NCBI RefSeq assembly: GCF_000350225.1
Contig: NW_005178874.1
Coordinates: 76,171 to 97,901, forward strand
From: Chondrus crispus
Lineage: Eukaryota > Rhodophyta > Florideophyceae > Gigartinales > Gigartinaceae
DNA: 21,731 nucleotides
Direction: 5' to 3'
Position numbers and translations under genes: made by a program. The notes under the pieces were generated by a model. The model searched no databases, was not told the DNA's origin, and was given only the letters and a program-made list of their open reading frames with translations. Shown in pieces: positions 17,438 through 21,731 of this stretch (its first letter is position 1; each line of letters opens with the position of its first letter).

Positions 17438-18044
17438 TGTCGCATAAACACCCTACACACGGCGGAGGGGTGTTCGCGATGTTCGGCGGAAGACCCCGGA
17501 TCGGCGTACCGAGGGTCTTGAACCAACCAACGCCACCGGAAGCGGGCCGGTAGCGGGTGGTAGAGCGTGGTCGGCGGGGACGCGCGCGTAGGCGAGTGGA
17601 TCGACGCCTCGACGCCCCGGAGCAGTACCGGTTGACGATCCGGTACTGACGGGCGGAGGCGGATCGCAGCTCGCCGCGGTGTCGCGCGCGTCCACTACCC
17701 GCTCGGTGGTAACTACTCGCGGAACGGCGGTGTGAGTAGAGTAAGCTGGGTGGTCGACCGTCGGTGGAGGGTTGCCTATATTTATTGTACAAGTTAATTT
17801 ACCGTCTACAGTACAGTACGGACTGTACTGTAGTCGGCTTACTGTATACAGTGCGGGCCGGCCCGCACTGTAACGCTGTCAGCCGTCGGGGCTGACAGCA
17901 TACGTGTGCTACACGTGGGATACACGTGTTGGTGCGCGCGCGCTGTAAGGTATGCTCGCGCGCACGCTGTAAGGTCCGTACCTTACAGCGTTAGATCTAA
18001 TTCTAAATCTAATGTATAGTACAGTAGCCGGCGGTTATGCTACA
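17438..18044 (-). repeat. Gypsy 5' LTR (607 bp), promoter copy
   Basis: Identical to 7115-7721 apart from two substitutions that I could see. Its U3 end (18044) abuts the target duplication and its U5 end abuts the primer site. It drives the element toward lower coordinates. It contains the same palindromes as the 3' LTR; the 28-base ACGG palindrome begins at about 17806. Confidence 0.96.
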
Positions 18045-18049
18045 GGATC
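18045..18049. repeat. Target-site duplication of the gypsy element (right copy), GGATC
   Basis: Pairs with 7110-7114. Copia gag sequence resumes here on the minus strand. Confidence 0.95.
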
Positions 18050-18162
18050 CAAAGATCTCAAGGCAACAATAAGCCCTTTTGAGTACTGGTCAACGATGAT
18101 AATGCCGCATCCGATATATATTTCATGAACGTCGGGCGATCAGCAGGTTCGGATGGTTCGTC

Positions 18163-18167
18163 ACTAG
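18163..18167. repeat. Target-site duplication of the solo LTR (left copy), ACTAG
   Basis: Identical to 18764-18768 on the other side of the solo LTR. Confidence 0.93.
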
Positions 18168-18350
18168 TGTAGTATAAACACCCCCAGCGGAGGGGGGTGT
18201 ATACTCTGTTCTTGCAGAGACCCCGATCGGAGAAGGAAAGCAACCCCAGCTAACGGAACCGGGAAGCGGGCCCGGGTAGCGTGGTGGTAGAGCGGGTTCG
18301 GACGGGGACGCGCGCACGGGTGGGTCGATCTACGCCTCGACGCCCCGGGG

Positions 18351-18376
18351 CAGCGCTGGGTTACGTACCAGCGCTG
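18351..18376. repeat. Solo-LTR counterpart of the covarying hairpin
   Basis: Arms CAGCGCTGG and CCAGCGCTG flank GTTACGTA. It aligns with 7300-7325, and three stem pairs differ on both arms together. The loop contains the self-complementary hexamer TACGTA. Confidence 0.8.
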
Positions 18377-18586
18377 ACGGGCGGAGGCGGATCTAGGCTC
18401 GCTCGTGTGCTCGCGCGTCCCCTGCCCGCTCGGCTCCTAACTAGATACGGGCAATTGTAGGCAGCCCGATCTAGAATAAGCGGGGCGAGCTTGACCAAAG
18501 GCGTAGGTTCTGGACAAGCTCGTGCTTGTCCTTCCCCTCCGCCGCCGGCCTGCCCTAGTATTTAATGTACAAGTTAGTTTATCATA

Positions 18587-18614
18587 CTACAGTACAGTAC
18601 GGACTGTACTGTAG
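18587..18614. repeat. Solo-LTR copy of the ACGG palindrome
   Basis: All 28 bases match 7483-7510, which makes it one of the best-conserved blocks between the two LTR families. Confidence 0.8.
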
Positions 18615-18763
18615 AGCTACTGTAGTCAGCGCGGGTCGTCCTGCGCTCCGGTACTGTCGGTCATCGGGGCTGACAGTACACGTGTGGTACACGTATGATA
18701 CACATGGGGCACACGTGTGTGATCTAATCTAAATCTAGTTCCACGGGATGGGGTTATACTACA

Positions 18764-18768
18764 ACTAG
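18764..18768. repeat. Target-site duplication of the solo LTR (right copy), ACTAG
   Basis: Pairs with 18163-18167. It lies eight codons into the copia gag reading frame. Confidence 0.93.
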
Positions 18769-18787
18769 GTTGACCAGTTTGCGACAT

Positions 18788-20205
18788 TACGATTTCAGTT
18801 CAGGCGAGGCAGACAATGGAGAAAGTGTGCAACAGTACTAATCAGCTGTAAAATTCTTGAGTCTTGTTCTTGAAAACTTGAAGGGTACTCCGACCCTAAG
18901 CGGCCAGTCCAACCTACTGGCAAAGGCCGTTAGGGTATACGACCCTCCGCGCGGAGTCCGCCCCACTCCGGAGAGGTGGCCGTTTCAGCAGTCTAAACAA
19001 ACACAGGCCCTGCGTTTGCTGGCTATAACTTCGTTCGGGATATCCAAGGAGTTTATCAGTTGATAACCCGAGGCCGGACCTTACCCTATAGAAGTGTTCA
19101 CTTTGACGTTCCAGGCAGCCACAGACAACCAACAGTAATGTCAATCCAATCCCCTTACCGAGCAACCGACGTAGTGTTCCTGTTAGTCTTGATAAATTGA
19201 CGACCGATCTCCAGGATTGGGCTACTTTTGCTTAAGCCACCAACGTCCCCACGCAATGCAGCGATTAGTCGGATCTCAGATTCGAGTGCAGCCATCTCCG
19301 AAGAGGACACTATACTGGGCGCGGGGTTTTAACCGTTCGGTCACTATTCCCTGGAACGTCGTTGTCTAGCACAGTCAATGCGTGAACAAAGATTGCTATT
19401 CAAGAGTATCTTGCATAACAGTACCACTGGGTGCCCAGGGCATTAACTGTTCCAACGCCAGGTGCCAATACACTAGCCACGCGAGACTTGCTAGGTCCCT
19501 GCTCGCTTTTTGTGAGATCACGCAAAACGAAGATTTCGGCGAGCCGTAGCACCAGATCCAATGAGAATTATCAATAAACTTGAGCAGGAATCACGACGAG
19601 TTTTAGAAGTGTTTGAGTGACCGACAGCCTTTGGGCGGGTGTGTGCTGTGACGAGTGTCACGGCAACTGCAGTTCGGGAATAAGCAGTGAGGTGTGATGA
19701 CAGTAGATGCACAATTAGAATGTTTGAATGTGCGAGGCTCCAGTGTTAGGCTAGTTGGGAGCGATGGTGTGCAGCGAGGCAGAGTTGTGCTGCGTCGAGA
19801 GGCGGAGCGGTATCGAGCCCGAAAGGCAGGGCGGTATCGAGCCCGGAAGGCAAGGCAGTATCGAGCGCGGAAGGTAGGGCGGTGCTGGGCCGGAAATGCG
19901 GACCGGAGCAGAGCACAGAAGACGAGGCAGCCCTGAGCGGGAGGAGGGGCGGTGCCGAGCGACAGGAGGAGCGATGCCGAGCGACAGGAGGAGCGATGCC
20001 GAGCGACAGGAGGAGCGATGCCGAGCGACAGGAGGAGCGATGCCGAGCGACAGGAGGAGCGGTGCCGAGCGAAAGAGGCGGCAGCGGTTCCGGGAGAGAG
20101 AGAGGCGGGGCGATGCCGAGCGAGAGAGGCGGAGCGGTGCCGAGCGAGAAAGGCGGAGCGGTGTAGGGCGGGAGGTTGGTAGTAAACACAGTACTTACTA
20201 ATTAG
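18788..20205 (-). other. Copia leader between 5' LTR and gag
   Basis: About 1.4 kb lies between the 5' LTR and the gag ATG, long for a copia element. The part at 18788-19790 has no recognisable gene, no further LTR and no target duplication that I could find. The part at 19795-20172 is a minisatellite, listed separately. Just inside the LTR the minus strand reads CTAATTAGTAAG, which lacks a TGG, so no ordinary tRNA-3'-end primer site is visible. Confidence 0.6.
19795..20172. repeat. Minisatellite with 22-24-bp units in the copia leader
   Basis: The core GCCGAGCGACAGGAGGAGCG recurs exactly every 22 bp at 19954, 19976, 19998, 20020, 20042 and 20064. Degenerate 24-bp units (TATCGAGC type) precede it at 19811, 19835 and 19859, and 24-bp units (GCCGAGCGAGA type) follow it at 20115 and 20139. 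Because 22 is not a multiple of 3, the array reads open in several frames on both strands; those frames are not taken as genes. Confidence 0.85.
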
Positions 20206-20512
20206 TGTCGTACACTGTGAGACTCTGTTCGCTACAGGCCTTTGACCGGCCTGTTTCTTCCTTTGGCGCTGTCCGTCGGCGGAGAGTGCGCAAAAAGAGA
20301 AGAGGTTTCTGCAGAAAGAGTCGTCGGTGAGCGAGCGGCGGTCGCAAGCCAGGGACGAGCTCACTTTATTAGGAGCTGGAAAGTAGTAGAAGTTGATTGA
20401 ATCGCCTGAAAATAAACTCAAATAAAAGACTAAACGGAACCAAGCGAGCACGATATTCTAGACATCTATTGTCAAGAATGTGAGAGTGCATTCCTACCCC
20501 GTCACCATTACG
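20206..20512 (-). repeat. Copia 5' LTR (307 bp)
   Basis: Matches 2166-2470 apart from four substitutions and a 2-bp insertion. Its U3 end reads CG instead of the canonical TG on the minus strand. It lies 378 bp upstream of the DPH2 ATG in divergent orientation. Confidence 0.92.
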
Positions 20513-20517
20513 GCTAC
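20513..20517. repeat. Target-site duplication of the copia element (right copy), GCTAC
   Basis: Pairs with 2161-2165. Host sequence continues from here. Confidence 0.9.
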
Positions 20518-20890
20518 CTCTCCTCCCCATGTCTATTTCTCTCCCACCCATCCCCGGCACTGCCGCCCTCGTGTCGTGTCTCCTTTTTCATCATGTCTTT
20601 TTTCTCTTTCTTTGTTTTCCTTTTGAATCTTTCGTCCTTTTTAATGTTTGATTCGTCCTGTTCTACTGTAGCGCTACTGTAGCATGTTGGATCCTGTTTA
20701 GCTGATGTCCCACTGACCATCAACCATCGTAAAACTACGAATATCTTCAGCTACTGTACACGTACGCCGTTGCTTACAGACAGGGATCAATTTCTCTCTT
20801 GATCGCCCTCGCAAGAATTTTTTTTTACTGCATGCCGTCGCGGTCGCCGGTTCGCAAGGGAAGCTCCTGCCCACACCTGAAGAAGAAAGC
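20518..20890 (+). promoter_or_regulatory. Upstream region of DPH2
   Basis: This holds a pyrimidine-rich stretch at about 20577-20640 (runs such as TCTCCTTTTTC and TCTTTTTTCTC), followed by CTACTGTAG repeated twice around CG at about 20663-20682. The core promoter is not obvious. The short distance from the copia LTR to the gene suggests that the insertion landed in or next to the promoter. Confidence 0.5.
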
Positions 20891-21731
20891 ATGGGGGACG
20901 ACATCAGCGAGGAGTCGCTAACGTTCCTGTCGACGTGGCTGGGCGAATCCGAGCTCTCGTCCTGCGCGCTGAACAACCGCCCTCCGGAAGCCCTCGTGGC
21001 GGAGCTTCTCGACGTCTACGATGTGCCCTCAACGTGCGCGAGGATACTGCACTTCGCGGGAGACGCGGCCCGACTTTCCGTGGCACTTCAATTCCCGGAC
21101 GCTCTGTTGCACCACGCCCCGATGATATGCGAGGCGCTCCGCCTGCACGCGGAGGGGTGCGCGCGGCGCACCGCGCCGCGCGCGCGCGTAGCCGAGCTCT
21201 TCCTGTACGTGCTCGGCGACACGTCGTACGGCGAGTGCTGCGTGGACGAGGTTGCGGCGGAGCACCTGTGCGCGGAGCTGGTGGTGCACTACGGCAGGGC
21301 GTGCCTGTCGCCCACGCGCACGCTGCCGGTGCTGTACGTGTTCCCACGGGCGGCGTTCGCGAGCGCGGCCGCGGCACGGGGCAACTTGCAGGCGGCGGTG
21401 GCCGACCTGCTGCGGGAGGACGCGGTGGCGCGGGTCGTGGTGCTGTACGACGTCGAGCTGCAGGCGCACTTCCGCGGCGGGGCGTTCCGCGTCGGCGGCG
21501 AGGAGGCCGTGCTCGCGCCGCCGGCGGCGGGCAAGCGCGTGGACTTTGCGTCGCTGCGGCTCGGCGCGCGGGCCGCGGGGGTGGTGACGGCGGGCGAGGC
21601 GGGCGCAGCCGCGGCCGCGGGCGGGGCGGACGGGCAGGTGCACGTCGGGGCGCTGGCGTACGAGCGCGGCGACGTGCCCGGCGAGCGCACGGGGTTCCTG
21701 TGGTGCACGCGGGGCGGGGCGGGCGACGAGT
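20891..21731 (+). CDS. DPH2: Diphthamide biosynthesis protein 2, 5' part (280 codons, runs off window)
   Basis: The frame starts at ATG 20891 and stays open to the window end, so the C-terminal half is missing. The reading is recognisable as Dph2: VALQFPDALLHH at about residues 64-75, then the family signature DTSYGECCVDEVAAEH at 110-125 and VVHYGRACLSP at 131-141, followed by LPVLYVF. The variant CCVDEVAAEH, not the CCVDDFTARALGAD type, separates Dph2 from Dph1. The paired C116-C117 corresponds to the conserved double cysteine that takes part in iron-sulfur cluster binding in the family; the third ligand would lie beyond the window. Dph1-Dph2 transfers the 3-amino-3-carboxypropyl group of S-adenosylmethionine to a histidine of elongation factor 2, the first step of diphthamide synthesis in the cytosol. 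An alanine/glycine-rich, very GC-rich insertion lies at about 226-250. No intron is seen so far. Confidence 0.9.
   Translation, partial: MGDDISEESLTFLSTWLGESELSSCALNNRPPEALVAELLDVYDVPSTCARILHFAGDAARLSVALQFPDALLHHAPMICEALRLHAEGCARRTAPRARVAELFLYVLGDTSYGECCVDEVAAEHLCAELVVHYGRACLSPTRTLPVLYVFPRAAFASAAAARGNLQAAVADLLREDAVARVVVLYDVELQAHFRGGAFRVGGEEAVLAPPAAGKRVDFASLRLGARAAGVVTAGEAGAAAAAGGADGQVHVGALAYERGDVPGERTGFLWCTRGGAGDE

Larger units (their letters stand above)
7115..18044 (-). mobile_element. Ty3/gypsy chromodomain retrotransposon, nearly intact (10,930 bp)
   Basis: Two 607-bp LTRs (7115-7721 and 17438-18044) with TG...CA ends are flanked by the 5-bp duplication GGATC. On the minus strand: 5' LTR, primer site, gag, protease, RT-RNase H-integrase-chromodomain, a 2.4-kb non-coding 3' domain, polypurine tract, 3' LTR. 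RT before integrase plus a C-terminal chromodomain places it among chromovirus-like gypsy elements. I see only two LTR differences (7130 C against 17453 T, and 7327 T against the matching C), so the insertion is recent. The protease frame has a UGA, and frame changes separate gag, protease and RT. Confidence 0.96.
18168..18763 (-). mobile_element. Solo LTR of a related Ty3/gypsy family (596 bp)
   Basis: The plus strand begins TGTAGTATAA and ends TTATACTACA, a perfect 10-bp terminal inverted repeat, and is flanked by ACTAG duplications. It aligns along its whole length with the 607-bp gypsy LTR (same end motifs, GGCGGAGGCGGAT block, ACGG palindrome, AATCTAAATCTA block) but is clearly diverged. 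No internal sequence remains, which is the product of LTR-LTR recombination. It has the same orientation as the intact gypsy element and sits 123 bp from it. Confidence 0.93.
18045..18787 (-). pseudogene. Copia gag N-terminus, split by the solo LTR
   Basis: The gag start lies outside any continuous ORF. An ATG at 18787-18785 opens a frame reading MSQTGQP up to the solo LTR duplication. The frame resumes after the solo LTR (18162 downward) with DEPSEPADRPTFMKYISD and DAALSSLTSTQK, then meets TGA at 18060-18058. One frame over, the sequence continues as ALRSLDPSLIG into the gag part at 7114, so about one base has been lost between 18060 and 18075. The start choice rests on it being the only ATG that gives a continuous reading after the insertion is removed. 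No other evidence supports this N-terminus. Confidence 0.72.
2166..20512 (-). mobile_element. Ty1/copia LTR retrotransposon, degenerate and split by two gypsy insertions
   Basis: LTRs at 2166-2470 and 20206-20512 are flanked by GCTAC on both sides. On the minus strand the parts run: 5' LTR, a 1.4-kb leader, gag start (ATG at 18787-18785), gag, nucleocapsid knuckle, protease, integrase, reverse transcriptase and RNase H, polypurine tract, 3' LTR. Integrase before RT defines the copia order. Taking out the gypsy element (7115-18044) and the solo LTR (18168-18763), each with one target-duplication copy, leaves about 6.8 kb, a normal copia size. Coding is broken by two 1-nt frameshifts (about 18060-18075 and 2817-2821), an in-frame UAG (6253-6251) and the two insertions, so this copy cannot move by itself. 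Confidence 0.93.

Noticed and set aside
19954..20085. Regular 22-bp repeats considered as a CRISPR-like array
   Set aside because: The units are directly contiguous with no unique spacers, and the setting is a eukaryotic retrotransposon.
19603..20451. 282-codon minus-strand ORF across the minisatellite and copia LTR
   Set aside because: Its middle is a repeat of Arg/Ser/Leu units created by the 22-bp array being open in all frames. It crosses an LTR boundary and has no domain.

Overview
The window is nuclear DNA of a gene-dense, intron-poor eukaryote. It carries two GC-rich host genes separated by a nested stack of LTR retrotransposons. Eukaryotic origin follows from the Ty1/copia and Ty3/gypsy elements, from a DPH2 gene (diphthamide synthesis is confined to eukaryotes and archaea), and from a Kozak-like start on the first gene. 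A red alga with a compact genome would fit (single-exon genes among gypsy/copia arrays), but this is a guess: nothing in the window is diagnostic, and an oomycete or another protist is possible.

Layout. (1) 11-1489 (+): intact 492-codon gene for a helical, Ala/Leu-rich protein of unknown function. (2) 1490-2160: AT-richer host intergenic DNA. (3) 2166-20512 (-): a copia-type element bounded by LTRs (2166-2470 and 20206-20512) and a 5-bp target duplication GCTAC. Two further insertions split its coding region near the gag start. (4) 7115-18044 (-): a 10.9-kb chromodomain Ty3/gypsy element with two 607-bp LTRs and target duplication GGATC. (5) 18168-18763 (-): a solo LTR of a related gypsy family with target duplication ACTAG. 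(6) 20518-20890: host upstream region. (7) 20891 to window end (+): 5' part of DPH2, open to the window edge.

History read from the sequence. The copia LTRs differ at about 4 bases plus a 2-bp indel over about 305 bp. The gypsy LTRs differ at only 2 of 607 bases, so the outer element is older than the inner one, as nesting requires. The copia copy is dead: two 1-nt frameshifts, an in-frame UAG before its nucleocapsid knuckle and two insertions. The gypsy copy is young and nearly intact, but has an in-frame UGA in its protease, and its gag, protease and RT-integrase segments lie in three reading frames.

The most unusual material is non-coding. The gypsy LTRs and a 2.4-kb 3' domain between its pol stop and 3' LTR are packed with inverted repeats, several built around GTACGGAC. 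One LTR hairpin shows three compensatory base-pair changes between the two gypsy families, which argues that the structure is selected. The 3' domain is bracketed by a duplicated hairpin plus polypurine tract and contains two E2F-like palindromes.
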